DNA from: Enterococcaceae bacterium OF42-14pH9A
GTDB lineage: Bacteria; Bacillota; Bacilli; Lactobacillales; Enterococcaceae
NCBI GenBank assembly: GCA_027692465.1
Contig: JAQEYU010000001.1
Location: 496,001 to 560,000, forward strand
Reading direction: 5' to 3'
DNA length: 64,000 nucleotides
The position numbers and the translations under genes were made by a program. The notes under the pieces were generated by a model. It searched no databases and had not been told where the DNA came from. It saw nothing but the letters and a program-made list of their open reading frames with translations. Positions 29,430 through 38,700 of the stretch are shown here, one piece after another; the first letter of the stretch is position 1; each line of letters begins with the position of its first letter.

Positions 29430-29618
29430 ATGATGGAATCCTATGAGACACAAATGGATAAACTGAAGGCCGGCGAACTCGACCAGATTGAGGTTTCCCA
29501 TGAGCAGTTCATGCTGTTTCGAGAAGCTTGGCTGAAACGGGAGGACCGCAAGTACTTCGTTGGAGAAGCGCATCACCAAGGTGGAGTCACCTATCGTTAC
29601 GACCCGACGGTACTGTGA
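29430..29618 (+). CDS. Small hypothetical protein, 62 aa
   Basis: Sequence ESYETQMDKLKAGELDQI... MLFREAWLKREDRKYFVGEAHHQGGVTYRYDP looks like a compact alpha/beta protein and ends in a strand pair. An AAGG ribosome site lies about 8 bp before the ATG (29430, with a second ATG at 29433). A strong terminator follows. Family not recognised; probably a real conserved small protein. Confidence 0.65.
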   Translation: MMESYETQMDKLKAGELDQIEVSHEQFMLFREAWLKREDRKYFVGEAHHQGGVTYRYDPTVL

Positions 29619-29645
29619 TTGAAAAAGGCCGGGACTTATAAAAAG

Positions 29646-29691
29646 AGGCAGGAATTTCCCTTATCAGGGGAATCTTCCTGCCTTTATTTTT
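29646..29691 (+). terminator. Terminator after the 62 aa gene
   Basis: AGGCAGGAA pairs with TTCCTGCCT, with an inner TTCCC/GGGGAA stem, followed by TTATTTTT. Confidence 0.88.
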
Positions 29692-29756
29692 GGTGGATAA
29701 GCGGAAGCAAGCGGCTCTCAGTAATCTGGCCACTAAGATATGAGACACGACTTTAT

Positions 29757-29945
29757 TCAATGGTGATCATCATTTTTTTGATCCAGCCACAAGAGAATCA
29801 TATTTGCCAGCCAATCCAGAGCAATGCCGATGATGATCCCTGTGAGTAGGCCGAACAACAAGTTTTCCAGGATCAATCCGATCCCCAGTCCGGCCATGAT
29901 TCCGATGAAATTGAACTCTCCATCAAATGGTTTTCTTTTCATCAT
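29757..29945 (-). CDS. Small membrane protein, 62 aa
   Basis: Two hydrophobic helices (FIGIMAGLGIGLILENLLFGLLTG and IIIGIALDWLANMILLWL, in part) follow a charged start MMKRKPFDGEF; it ends DQKNDDHH. The glycine pattern GLGIGLILENLLFG resembles glycine-zipper-like small membrane proteins. The ribosome site is weak. Function unknown. It is convergent with the 62 aa gene on its left and faces the tRNA-Leu region on the right. Confidence 0.55.
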   Translation of the reverse strand: MMKRKPFDGEFNFIGIMAGLGIGLILENLLFGLLTGIIIGIALDWLANMILLWLDQKNDDHH

Positions 29946-30113
29946 GACACCAACTTTCAGAATTACGGTTCGGTAAGGAGCGTCACGTGGTCCCGATGCC
30001 CCTGTTTTGTATAGTTTAGCATATCGTCAGTGAGACAATGATACAGTTTTTTTAAATAATCAGCCGTTACTCGGAAAGTTTTCAAAAGGCAGACAGCTTT
30101 TTTGCGGTTGTTC

Positions 30114-30143
30114 TTGACAAAGCTCTTTTCCATTGGTAAGATT
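30114..30143 (+). promoter_or_regulatory. Promoter of tRNA-Leu
   Basis: TTGACA (30114-30119), 18 bp spacer, TAAGAT (30138-30143), about 33 bp before the mature tRNA 5' end. Confidence 0.7.
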
Positions 30144-30175
30144 ATGAAGTCGCTGAGATAACAGCGATAGTGTTG

Positions 30176-30259
30176 CGGAAGTGTTGGAATTGGCAGACAA
30201 GCAAGACTAAGGATCTTGTGGGCGCAAGCTCGTGTGGGTTCGAGTCCCATCTTCCGCAT
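30176..30259 (+). tRNA. tRNA-Leu, anticodon AAG
   Basis: Acceptor GCGGAAG pairs with CTTCCGC, discriminator A at 30259. The anticodon stem CAAGA/TCTTG encloses loop CTAAGGA, giving anticodon AAG (reads CUU). The long variable arm (GGGCGCAAGCTC region) is the class II hallmark of Leu. T-arm GTGGG-TTCGAGT-CCCAT. The 3' CCA is not encoded. 84 nt, standing alone with its own promoter and terminator. Confidence 0.95.
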
Positions 30260-30271
30260 AGCGATCAGATA

Positions 30272-30308
30272 ACGACTTTGCCTTTTGGGTAAGGTCGTTT
30301 TCTTTTTG
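30272..30308 (+). terminator. Terminator after tRNA-Leu
   Basis: AACGACTTTGCC pairs imperfectly with GGGTAAGGTCGTT, followed by TTTTCTTTTT. Confidence 0.8.
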
Positions 30309-30538
30309 AACAGAAGTCGCAGCGCGTTGCAAAAAAGGCTGTTGCAATTTTGCGACAGCTCGATTAAAGTTGTTGTAAGATGCCGTAGCGGTGATGGTAA
30401 AGCAAAAAAACGCAGAGCAGCCGCTATTGGTAATTTGAAATTAGGATCAGTGTGTTTGAAAAAAACGAACTTTAACGAAATTTCCAGACGTATATCAGTG
30501 TTTATTTGAAATAAAAGCAGCTGTCAGGAGGGGTTCCA

Positions 30539-31756
30539 TTGAAACATTTTGAAAAATCAAACAAACTGGAAGGCGTTAGTTATGATGTTCGCGGTCCGGT
30601 GTTGGAAGAAGCCGAACGAATGCAGGAAGAGGGAATCAGTATTCTGAAGCTGAATACCGGTAACCCGGCACCTTTTGGATTTGAAGCACCCAATGAGATT
30701 GTCCGGGATCTGATTATGAATGTCCGGGAGTCTGAAGGCTACTCGGAATCAAAAGGGATCTTCGCTGCGCGCAAGGCGATCCAACAGTACTGCCAGCTCA
30801 AAGGTTTTCCCAATGTCGGGATCAATGACATCTATACCGGAAACGGGGTCAGCGAGCTGATCACCATGTGCATGCAGGGGCTTTGCAACAATGGCGATGA
30901 GATCCTGGTGCCGGCCCCCGATTATCCTCTGTGGACAGCTTCTGTGTCCTTGGCCGGCGGAAAACCGGTTCACTATATCTGCGATGAACAAAGCGAATGG
31001 TATCCGGACATCGAGGACATTCGCAGCAAAGTGACGGACAAGACCAAGGCAATTGTGGTGATTAATCCCAACAATCCTACCGGAGCACTGTATCCTAAAG
31101 AAATCTTGGAAGCAATCGTAGCTGTTGCCCGTGAACACGATCTGCTGATTTTTTCCGATGAAATCTATGATCGTCTGGTGATGGACGGGCTGGTGCATAT
31201 TCCAATCGCTACATTGGCTCCGGATCGGATGGTCGTGACCTTGAACGGCTTGTCGAAATCTCACCGTGTAGCAGGTTTTCGTGTGGGCTGGATGGTGCTT
31301 TCAGGCGATAAGTCCGGTGCCAAAGATTATATCGAGGGATTGAATATGTTGTCTTCGATGCGGCTATGTTCAAACGTATTGTCCCAACAAATCATTCAAA
31401 CTGCTCTGGGGGGCTATCAGAGTGTCGATGAACTGCTTTTACCGGGAGGCAGAATCTATGAGCAGCGGGAATATATTTACAATGCTATCAATGATATCCC
31501 GGGACTTTCGGCGGTCAAGCCGAAAGCAGCCTTCTACATTTTTCCGAAATTGGACATCCAACGGTTCAATATCAAAAATGATGAGCAGTTTGTCTTAGAT
31601 TTTCTTCACGAATACCATATTCTTCTGGTCCACGGCGGCGGCTTCAACTGGCAGCAGCCGGATCATTTTCGGATTGTTTATCTGCCGAAAATGGAAGATT
31701 TGAAAGAGACCACGCGCAGCATGCGGGCCTTTTTGACGGACTATCGTCAGCAGTAG
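30539..31756 (+). CDS. PLP-dependent aminotransferase class I, alanine-transaminase type
   Basis: 405 aa fold-type I aminotransferase. Motifs are LNTGNPAPFGF, YSESKGIFAARKAI, VLVPAPDYPLW (read as ILVPAPDYPLW here), NPNNPTGALY, SDEIYDRL and the PLP lysine in NGLSKSHRVAGFRVGWM. The pattern is that of AlaA/AlaT enzymes that interconvert pyruvate and alanine with glutamate; the substrate is inferred. The start is TTG at 30539 with AGGAGGGG at 30526-30533. The TAG stop coincides with the outer TAG of a TIR element copy. Confidence 0.88.
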   Translation: MKHFEKSNKLEGVSYDVRGPVLEEAERMQEEGISILKLNTGNPAPFGFEAPNEIVRDLIMNVRESEGYSESKGIFAARKAIQQYCQLKGFPNVGINDIYTGNGVSELITMCMQGLCNNGDEILVPAPDYPLWTASVSLAGGKPVHYICDEQSEWYPDIEDIRSKVTDKTKAIVVINPNNPTGALYPKEILEAIVAVAREHDLLIFSDEIYDRLVMDGLVHIPIATLAPDRMVVTLNGLSKSHRVAGFRVGWMVLSGDKSGAKDYIEGLNMLSSMRLCSNVLSQQIIQTALGGYQSVDELLLPGGRIYEQREYIYNAINDIPGLSAVKPKAAFYIFPKLDIQRFNIKNDEQFVLDFLHEYHILLVHGGGFNWQQPDHFRIVYLPKMEDLKETTRSMRAFLTDYRQQ

Positions 31757-31889
31757 GACGAGTCTGAGCAGATCAGGACTTTTTATCGCCGTCTGCTGCT
31801 TACGCATCCTCTGTGTGGGCGTTACTCTCTTTGATTCCGGGAGATATTCAAAAACCTGAGTGTTATCCAGAATTTCCATACACACGCCA
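31752..31889 (-). repeat. TIR element copy L, reverse orientation, decayed
   Basis: Left end TAGGACGAGTCTGA, interior GACTTTTTATCGCCGTCTGC and CTCTTTGATTCCGGGAGAT with AAAAACCTGAG, and a degenerate right end ACACACGCC. The TAG at 31754-31756 is also the stop codon of the aminotransferase. Confidence 0.55.
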
Positions 31890-31898
31890 AAGTTGGAT

Positions 31899-31967
31899 AA
31901 AAAAGCCGCTTTCTTTGGATTTCTACGGGCATTGGTCCGGGAAATCTGAAAGAAAACGGCTTTTTTT
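31899..31967. terminator. Long bidirectional terminator
   Basis: AAAAAGCCG...TTTCTTTGGATTTC pairs with GAAATCTGAAAGAAA...CGGCTTTTTTT (to 31967). It serves the aminotransferase on the plus strand and the convergent gene at 31997 on the minus strand. Confidence 0.88.
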
Positions 31968-31996
31968 GAAAACAGATTTTTATGTAAGGATAAAAA

Positions 31997-32176
31997 TCAT
32001 TCGATACTTCGGCAGACTTTTTTACTGACGATTACTCGATTGGCATACTTTTCAACGATCTCTTTGTCATAAGGTTCGATGACGTTGATCAAAAAAGCAT
32101 TTTGATATTCCCGTTCCACCTGTCCTTTGAAGGTTTGGTCGTGCCATTTAAAGCTGACGTTGATTTTTTGCTCCAT
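31997..32176 (-). CDS. Small DUF2187-like protein, 59 aa
   Basis: MEQKINVSFKWHDQTFKGQV... LINVIEPYDKEIVEKY... RVIVSKKVC is a small beta-rich protein similar in pattern to DUF2187 (YkvS-like) proteins. Family assignment is moderate and the function is unknown. The ATG at 32176 follows GAGGAGGAG on the minus strand with a 5 bp spacer; an upstream extension to 32242 would read through that ribosome site. No gene in 32177-32450. Confidence 0.7.
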   Translation of the reverse strand: MEQKINVSFKWHDQTFKGQVEREYQNAFLINVIEPYDKEIVEKYANRVIVSKKVCRSIE

Positions 32177-32450
32177 CCTAACTCCTCCTCGAATTTGCAG
32201 CGTCCGGTCCGATTGTGAAATTGCTCTGCCGAAACTTGCCATACCAATGTTATTAAATGTCGTGCGTAAACTTTAGCCCGGTGACTTGATTTGGGATCGC
32301 GGCAGACAGTCCAAAAAAAGTTTTGGGGATTTTTTCAGCTGGCTGTCAAGTGAAAATCCCTCGATAAAAAGAACAACTTTTCGATATTATGTGATAGAAT
32401 GAACAAAAAGTCGAATGCAAATCTGCATATTCTGAGAAGAGGCGAGAGGT

Positions 32451-33284
32451 ATGGAAAAGGAGAAACTTTCTTTCGGTGAAGTGATCAAAACGATCCGTAA
32501 ACAACGAAAGCTGACCCAAAAGATGCTGTCCCAAAACATTTGTTCACAAAGTGTGCTGAGCCGGATTGAAAACGACGGCGAGATCCCCAATGTTCTGGTG
32601 ATGGCCCAGCTGTGTCAACGGATGGGTGTCACCATCGATCAAGTGATGCAGATGCACTCCAGCGAAGTTCAGCACGTTCATGAACTTCTGGAACAGATGG
32701 CCTATTACTTTTTTCATAAAGATTATGAAAAACTGCAGACACTGTTGGAGCGGCCGCAGCTGTTGAATCATTTGTATCTGGATACGGATCTGCAGCTTTA
32801 CTACTATTATTTGGGCAGCTGCCGTTTTTTCAAAGACCAGGATCATGAAACGGCATTAGAGGATCTGAAACAGGGGCTTTCGTATACCTTTCGTCTGGAT
32901 AAAGCCAATGTCTCTTCGACGGAGATCCAATTGATCAGCTGCATTGGTCGTGTTTATGAAGAGCTGAAGCAAGAAGACGCCGCCAAAGAAAATCTTGAGT
33001 ATGGTTTGCAGCTGTTTTATGAGCTGCCGCCGGAACGGATGTCCAATATGGCAGCAAAGATTTTTTATAACTATTCGCATTTTTTGTACAATCAACAAGT
33101 GTATCCGCGAGCGTTGGAAATCGCCAAGGAAGGGATTACCGTTGCCCGCAAACAAAAAAGCTACTATTATCTGGATGAACTCTTTTTGTTGACTGGACTG
33201 ATCTATGAAAAGATGGGGAAAGATGTCGAAGCGAAGAAGTATTTCGAAGCTTCCGGAGACGTGCATTATATCCGAAGCATTTAA
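32451..33284 (+). CDS. Transcriptional regulator, XRE helix-turn-helix plus TPR-like C-terminus (RRNPP/Rgg-PlcR-like)
   Basis: 277 aa. The N-terminal HTH_3 (VIKTIRKQRKLTQKMLSQ... SQSVLSRIENDGEIPNV) is followed by repeated helix pairs of TPR type (LYYYYLGSCRFFKDQD, ISCIGRVYEELKQEDAAKENLEYG, YYLDELFLLTGLIYEKMGKDVEAKKYF and similar). This is the layout of peptide-responsive RRNPP regulators. No candidate signal-peptide gene was found next to it. AAGAGG at 32437-32442 is 8 bp before the ATG. Its target is unknown; nagA is the next gene, 134 bp away, with its own promoter candidate. Confidence 0.82.
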   Translation: MEKEKLSFGEVIKTIRKQRKLTQKMLSQNICSQSVLSRIENDGEIPNVLVMAQLCQRMGVTIDQVMQMHSSEVQHVHELLEQMAYYFFHKDYEKLQTLLERPQLLNHLYLDTDLQLYYYYLGSCRFFKDQDHETALEDLKQGLSYTFRLDKANVSSTEIQLISCIGRVYEELKQEDAAKENLEYGLQLFYELPPERMSNMAAKIFYNYSHFLYNQQVYPRALEIAKEGITVARKQKSYYYLDELFLLTGLIYEKMGKDVEAKKYFEASGDVHYIRSI

Positions 33285-33310
33285 AATTTTGGAAATGGTG
33301 TAGACCTTTC

Positions 33311-33339
33311 TTGACTTAAAAAACGATTAGGAGTAACTT
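33311..33339 (+). promoter_or_regulatory. Candidate nagA promoter
   Basis: TTGACT (33311-33316), 17 bp spacer, TAACTT (33334-33339), 80 bp before the nagA start. Confidence 0.6.
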
Positions 33340-33418
33340 TAAGGCAGAAGGATGGGTTGGTGAGACGGAGTATTTTCAGCAGGCCTTCTCAACACATTTA
33401 TAAAGGAGCGGTTTGATC

Positions 33419-34567
33419 ATGAGACGTTTTGTGTATGCGGACAAATTTTTTATGAGTTCTGATACTCGCGGAGCCGGTTATTTGGAATTGGTGGATGGAA
33501 AATTCGGTGATTATTTCAAGGAGCTTCCCGATAACGACAGTGAAGTAATCGACAAATCAGGGCACTGGATCGCACCGGGACTGGTAGATACTCATATCCA
33601 CGGCTACAAAAATCATGACGTGATGGACAATGATGCGGACGGATTGAAGGTTATGTCTGAAGGGTTGCTGGAATGTGGTGTGACCTCATTTCTGCCTACA
33701 ACTTTGACCTCTACAAAAGAACGGTTGAAAGATGTAGCGGCTACCATTGGTGCGGTTCAAGCTGATGTAGCAGGCGCCAAGATTCAAGGTATATACTTTG
33801 AAGGGCCGTTCTTCACCGAAGAACACAAAGGGGCGCAAAATCCCTCTTATTTCGGAGACCCGAATCTGGATACTTTCCATGAATGGCAGCAGGCTTCCGG
33901 CGGGATCATCAAAAAGATTGCACTGGCGCCTGAAAGAGCTGGTGTCAAAGAATTCGTCAAAGCTGTAACAGATGAAGGGGTTGTTGTCGCTTTGGGGCAC
34001 AGCAATGCTACGCTGGAGGAAGCGACCGAGGCTGTTGAAGCCGGTGCCAGTGTTTTCGTTCATGCCTATAACGGTATGCGGGGCTTAAACCATCGGGAAC
34101 CGGGCATGGTAGGGGCTCTTTTGACCTTACAACACGTTTTCAGTGAATTAATCTGTGATGGCCATCACGTGCATCCGCAAGCAGCTGAGGTGCTGATGGA
34201 AAAAGCCGGGCACGACCATGTGGCATTGATTACTGATTGTATGATGGCCGGCGGTATGCCGGACGGTGACTATATTCTGGGCGAATTTCCGGTTGTCGTA
34301 AAAGACGGGACTGCCCGTTTGCAGGAAGGAAACTTAGCCGGTTCGATCCTGCGTTTGAAAGAAGCTGTTAAAAACGTAGTGGATTGGGGAATTGCAACCC
34401 CTGAACAAGCCATCATGATGGCTACGTGGGTGCCGGCAGTCAGCTGCAAAATTGCTGATCGTTGCGGCAGTATCACAAAGGGCCGTGACGCTGACTTTAT
34501 CGTGTTGGCTCCGGACATGACCTTGAAAGAAACCTATTTAGACGGCGAAAAACGGTACCAAGCCTAA
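33419..34567 (+). CDS. nagA: NagA, N-acetylglucosamine-6-phosphate deacetylase
   Basis: Removes acetate from GlcNAc-6-P, feeding amino sugars to GlcN-6-P. 382 aa amidohydrolase. Metal-site motifs are APGLVDTHIHGYKNHDVMD (about 50-70), YFEGPFFTEEHKGAQNP with the metal-bridging Glu, ALGHSNATLEEA, and the catalytic Asp in LITDCMMAGG. The C-terminal CGSITKGRDADFIVLAPDM is a typical amidohydrolase ending. The ATG at 33419 has AAAGGAG at 33402-33408. Confidence 0.96.
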   Translation: MRRFVYADKFFMSSDTRGAGYLELVDGKFGDYFKELPDNDSEVIDKSGHWIAPGLVDTHIHGYKNHDVMDNDADGLKVMSEGLLECGVTSFLPTTLTSTKERLKDVAATIGAVQADVAGAKIQGIYFEGPFFTEEHKGAQNPSYFGDPNLDTFHEWQQASGGIIKKIALAPERAGVKEFVKAVTDEGVVVALGHSNATLEEATEAVEAGASVFVHAYNGMRGLNHREPGMVGALLTLQHVFSELICDGHHVHPQAAEVLMEKAGHDHVALITDCMMAGGMPDGDYILGEFPVVVKDGTARLQEGNLAGSILRLKEAVKNVVDWGIATPEQAIMMATWVPAVSCKIADRCGSITKGRDADFIVLAPDMTLKETYLDGEKRYQA

Positions 34568-34607
34568 GGTAGACTTTCGCGGGTACCTGATATTTTTGAT
34601 CGTGATG

Positions 34608-34638
34608 AACCTTCCGAAAGTCTTCGGGAGGTTTTTTT
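34608..34638 (+). terminator. Terminator of nagA
   Basis: AACCTTCCGAA pairs with TTCGGGAGGTT, followed by a T-run. A second hairpin CCTCCT/AGGAGG with a T-run lies at about 34673-34705. Confidence 0.88.
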
Positions 34639-34831
34639 CTGTCTAGAGGACGGATAATCAAGTAATGGTTATCCTCCTACTCGATCTGCAGGAGGTGGGC
34701 TTTTTATAAGAGGTTCTGGTGGAAAGTTTCGGCATTTTTTGACTGGCAGCGGCTTGTCAAAAAGGTTCAGACAGTTCTCCAATCAGGTAGATTATAGTGA
34801 AAAAGGGTCATTAAATAACGATAAAAAGGCT

Positions 34832-34996
34832 TAGGGTGTGTCTGAAAACTCTGGGGGAATCCGGATTTTTGTGGAATTTTTGCCGAAATCAAGGAGTAAA
34901 GCGCAGCTTATGTGGTGCATAAGCGAGCATTTACGACGCAGATTGCGGTGAAAAGGACCAAAATATCTGCCACTGGAGTTTTCAAACATGCCCTAA
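34832..34996 (+). repeat. TIR element copy C, best complete copy, forward
   Basis: TTAGGGTGTGTCTGAAAACTC at the left and GAGTTTTCAAACATGCCCTAA (shown in part) at the right form inverted ends of about 20 bp. The element core GGG...CCC is bounded by TA on both sides, consistent with a TA target duplication. The interior carries GAAATCAAGGAGTAAAGCGC and CGCAGATTGCGGTGAAAAGG. No coding capacity. Confidence 0.88.
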
Positions 34997-35008
34997 GATA
35001 GCGCTATC
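34997..35008. promoter_or_regulatory. 12 bp perfect palindrome upstream of the ABC exporter
   Basis: GATAGCGCTATC directly abuts the right end of the TIR element. A TACACT box (35023-35028) follows at promoter-like distance, so the palindrome would cover the -35 area. It looks like a repressor operator; the regulator is not in the window. Confidence 0.4.
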
Positions 35009-35065
35009 ACAAAAGGTTATGTTACACTTGTAAATGAAAGAATAATTTGATTAGGGGTCATTCAA

Positions 35066-35767
35066 ATGAGTTATATCGAAGTGGTGGACGAAGTGAAAAA
35101 ATACCAAATGGGTGACACGGTGATCATGGCCAACGACCGGGTGACCTTTGGTGTTGAAAAAGGAGAAATCGCAGTTATTCTGGGTCCCAGCGGTGCCGGA
35201 AAATCCACCGTCCTGAATATTCTGGGAGGCATGGATACTTGCGATTCCGGTGTGGTGGCTGTCGACGGAGTGGATATCGCCGGTTTCAATGAGCGGCAGC
35301 TGACGGAATATCGCCGTAACGATGTGGGTTTCGTGTTCCAATTTTACAATCTGGTGCCGAATCTGACCGCCAAAGAAAATGTCGAACTGGCTTCTCAGAT
35401 TGTTCCTGATGCTGAAGATGCTGAGACGATTCTGTTGAAAGTCGGTCTGGGTAAGCGAATGAACAATTTCCCGGCGCAATTATCCGGCGGGGAACAGCAG
35501 CGGGTCACGATTGCCCGTGCCTTGGCGAAAAAACCGAAGCTGCTGCTGTGTGACGAACCCACTGGTGCATTGGATTATGAGACAGGCAAGCAGATCCTGC
35601 AGCTTTTGGAAGATGCCTCCCGTCAGATGGGTACCACTGTGGTGATCATTACTCATAATTCGGCAATCGCACCGATGGCTGATCGAGTCATCCGCATCAA
35701 TGACGCAAAAGTTCGCAGTATCAAAGAAAACCCGGAGCCAACGCCGATTTCGGCGATTGAATGGTAG
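35066..35767 (+). CDS. ABC transporter ATP-binding protein (MacB/SalX type)
   Basis: 233 aa nucleotide-binding subunit of a type VII (MacB-like) exporter. Walker [10 protein letters not shown] (about 40-48), Q-loop [12 protein letters not shown], signature [15 protein letters not shown], Walker [13 protein letters not shown] and the H-loop ITHN. The EPTGALD form of Walker B is characteristic of the MacB/LolD group. The partner permease gene follows 10 bp later. It acts at the membrane, possibly in antimicrobial-peptide or lipid handling; the substrate is not evident. Confidence 0.9.
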   Translation: MSYIEVVDEVKKYQMGDTVIMANDRVTFGVEKGEIAVILGPSGAGKSTVLNILGGMDTCDSGVVAVDGVDIAGFNERQLTEYRRNDVGFVFQFYNLVPNLTAKENVELASQIVPDAEDAETILLKVGLGKRMNNFPAQLSGGEQQRVTIARALAKKPKLLLCDEPTGALDYETGKQILQLLEDASRQMGTTVVIITHNSAIAPMADRVIRINDAKVRSIKENPEPTPISAIEW

Positions 35768-35777
35768 GTGGGGCAAA

Positions 35778-38700
35778 ATGAAAAACAAGGCATTGTTTAA
35801 GACTGCTGTCCGAGAGATCAGAAACTCGCCTACCCGTTTTCTGTCCATCATGGGAATCATCTTCTTAGGAGTCGCCTTCTTTGTCGGTATCGGGGCTACC
35901 GGACCGGATATGATCGGAGCCGGCGATGATTACTACAAACAGCAACAGCTGGCAGATGTTGCGGTGCTGTCTACCTTGGGTCTGACAGACAAAGACCGCC
36001 AGCTTTTGGCAAAAGATCCGCAAGTAGAGCAGGTCCAGCCCCAATATCTGTTGGACTTGAATATGTCTAAGCTGAACAAAGTCATCCGCTTTTTCGGTCG
36101 TGATGACGGCGACCGACTGAATGAGTACAAAGTTGTTTCCGGACGTCTGCCGCAAAAAACAGGTGAGGCGGTACTGGACCAGGTGGCGCAACTGCAAGGA
36201 GATTATCAGATCGGTGACACACTGGAGATCGAAAAAGCGGATGATTTGGCGAATCAGCTGAAGAAGCATTCTTTTAAAATCGTCGGCTTTGTGCATTCGC
36301 CTGAATTTATTGAGAACTTGAAGCGGGGCAACACGACTGTCGGCAGCGGAACAGTGGATTATTTTGCGGTGATAAAGGCTGCGGATATCGACCTGGAAAC
36401 CTACACTCGGATGCTTGTTTCCTTTAAGAAAACGGCAGCGGCCTCTGCTTATTCTAATGCCTATCAGAAAACGATCGATGACGGCATCAAAAGTTTGCAA
36501 GAGACCCTCAAAGACCGTCCTGAAGCACGTTTGGCAGAGGTCAAACAGGCAGCCGAAGAAAAATTGACCGCTGTCCAAAAACAGATCGCTGAAGGGGAGA
36601 AAGCGTTGGATTCCGGTGCTGAACAGTTGGAAACAGCTCGCAGGCAATTGGATGACGGCAAGGCTGAACTGACTGCCAATCAGCAAAAACTGATCCAACA
36701 GTCGGCTCAGGGACAACAGCAGCTGGAAGCTGCTGAGGCCCAGTTGAACCAGCAGCAGGAGCAGTTGAAAAGTCGTCAGGAGGCGTTGACCAGGCAGTGG
36801 GAAGCGCTGGATCAGGCCAACAAGCAAGCCCAGGAATTTGAAGACGAAAAGGAAGATATCGCTAAAGTCAATGACGGGCTGCAAAACCTGCAGCAAGAGC
36901 TGACGCAGCTGCAAGATCTGTCCCGTGAGATTGCTGCGGTTAAAGCTGTCGCAGAAGCAGACCTCGCAGCAGAGCTTACGGCTAAACAAGCGAGTTGGGA
37001 GGTGCTTATCAACGGCCTCCCGGATAACGCCGTCTTACAAGGTTCATTGGCAAAGTTGAAGGACTCCGGCAGCAAGACGAATCTGGCAGCCTTTGAAGCT
37101 GCAGTAGCTGCTTATACGAAAGCGACTGCAGCTGAGATCGAAAAGTGGCAAAAAGAAGCGGATGCTTACGCTAAAGCAGCTGCTGAGCTGGATCCGGAGC
37201 AGTTGAAGCAAAAAGGTGAGCAGCTGAAACAAGTGGAAGAACAGCTGGGAGCAGCTGAACAACAGCTTCAGCAAGGAAGAGACCAGTTGGGCCAGCAGCG
37301 TCGGACACTGCAGGAGCAGAAGGCTGACGCCGAAGCTCAATTAGCAGCCGCCGAGCAGAAATTGGCAGACGGTGAAGCCGAATATCAAAAAAACGTCGCT
37401 GCCTACCAGGAGCAGACTTCCCAAAATATGCCGAAACTTTTGGACGCACAGTTGCAGCTGAAAAACCAATCTCGCCAGCTTGCCGAGATGAAGCCGGCCG
37501 AGTACATGTTTTCTGATCGGGATAAAAATCCTGGTTATACCGAATACAAGCAGAATGCCGATCGCATTTCCAGTCTGGCGACCGTTTTTCCGGTAATTTT
37601 TTTCTTGATTGCTGCACTGATAAGCTTGACGACCATGACCCGCATGATTGAAGAAAAGCGCAGCGAGATCGGTACTTTCAAAGCGTTAGGGTATAAAAAT
37701 CGGGAAATTGCCCGCAAGTTTATTTTTTATTCATTGACAGCCGGACTGTTGGGTACGATTGCCGGACTTGTTCTGGGTTTTTACTTGTTTCCGACAATCA
37801 TCGTGAATGCTTATGGTCAGCTGTACAACATGAAGGAGTTTTCGACCCCGTGGTATCTGTCGTATGCCGCGATTGCGACGTTGGTTGCATTGATCTGTAC
37901 AGTGGGGATTGCTCTTTTGACACTGCGGCTGGACCTCCGCAGTTCGGCAGCAACCCTTTTGCGGCCCAAAGCGCCTAAAGCCGGTCGCCGGGTTTGGTTG
38001 GAAAGGATCAAGCCCCTCTGGAATCATATGAGCTTCATCCAAAAAGTGACGGTACGAAACCTCTTTCGTTACAAGTCCCGGATGTTGATGACAATCTTCG
38101 GCATTGCCGGCTGCACCTCTATGATCGTTACCGGCTTTGGTTTGCGGGATTCCATCGGGGATATGGTGCCGCTGCAGTTTGAAAAACTCTGGCAATATCA
38201 AAGCGTCGTGACCTTCGATGATCACAGCACCGATCAGCAGACCGAACAATACGAAGCAGCTCTGGAAAAAGTGGCAGGTTTCAAAGAAGCTTTGCCGATT
38301 TCGGCCCAGACGCTGACCATGTCAGGCAAGGGGCAGAACCCTCAGGAAGTCTCTGTTTATGTACCCAAAAAACCGGAAGCAGCCGGCAAGTTCCTACTGT
38401 TCAATGATCGCAAAAGCGGTGAAAAGTATCAACTGACCGACGAAGGTGCAGTTATCGACGAGAAATTAGCCGCCCTGTTTGCTATCGAAACAGGTGATAC
38501 GATCAACTTGAAATCTTCTGAAAATAAGGAGTATCAGCTAAAGGTTTCCGCCATCGTCGAAAATTATGTCGGGCATTTTGCCTATGTGACACCGCAGTAT
38601 TTCAAAGCAGTCTTTCAGGCGGATCCGGAATACAACAGTGAATTTCTGCTCTTTGACAAGGCGCCGACTGCCAAACAGGAGCCTGAGATCGCCAATGAAC

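Noticed and set aside
30176-30259. tRNA-adjacent integrated element
   Set aside because: No integrase, no direct repeat of the tRNA 3' end, and ordinary genes on both sides.
30285-30509. Open frame of 74 codons between tRNA-Leu and the aminotransferase
   Set aside because: Begins inside the tRNA terminator, low-complexity composition, no ribosome site.
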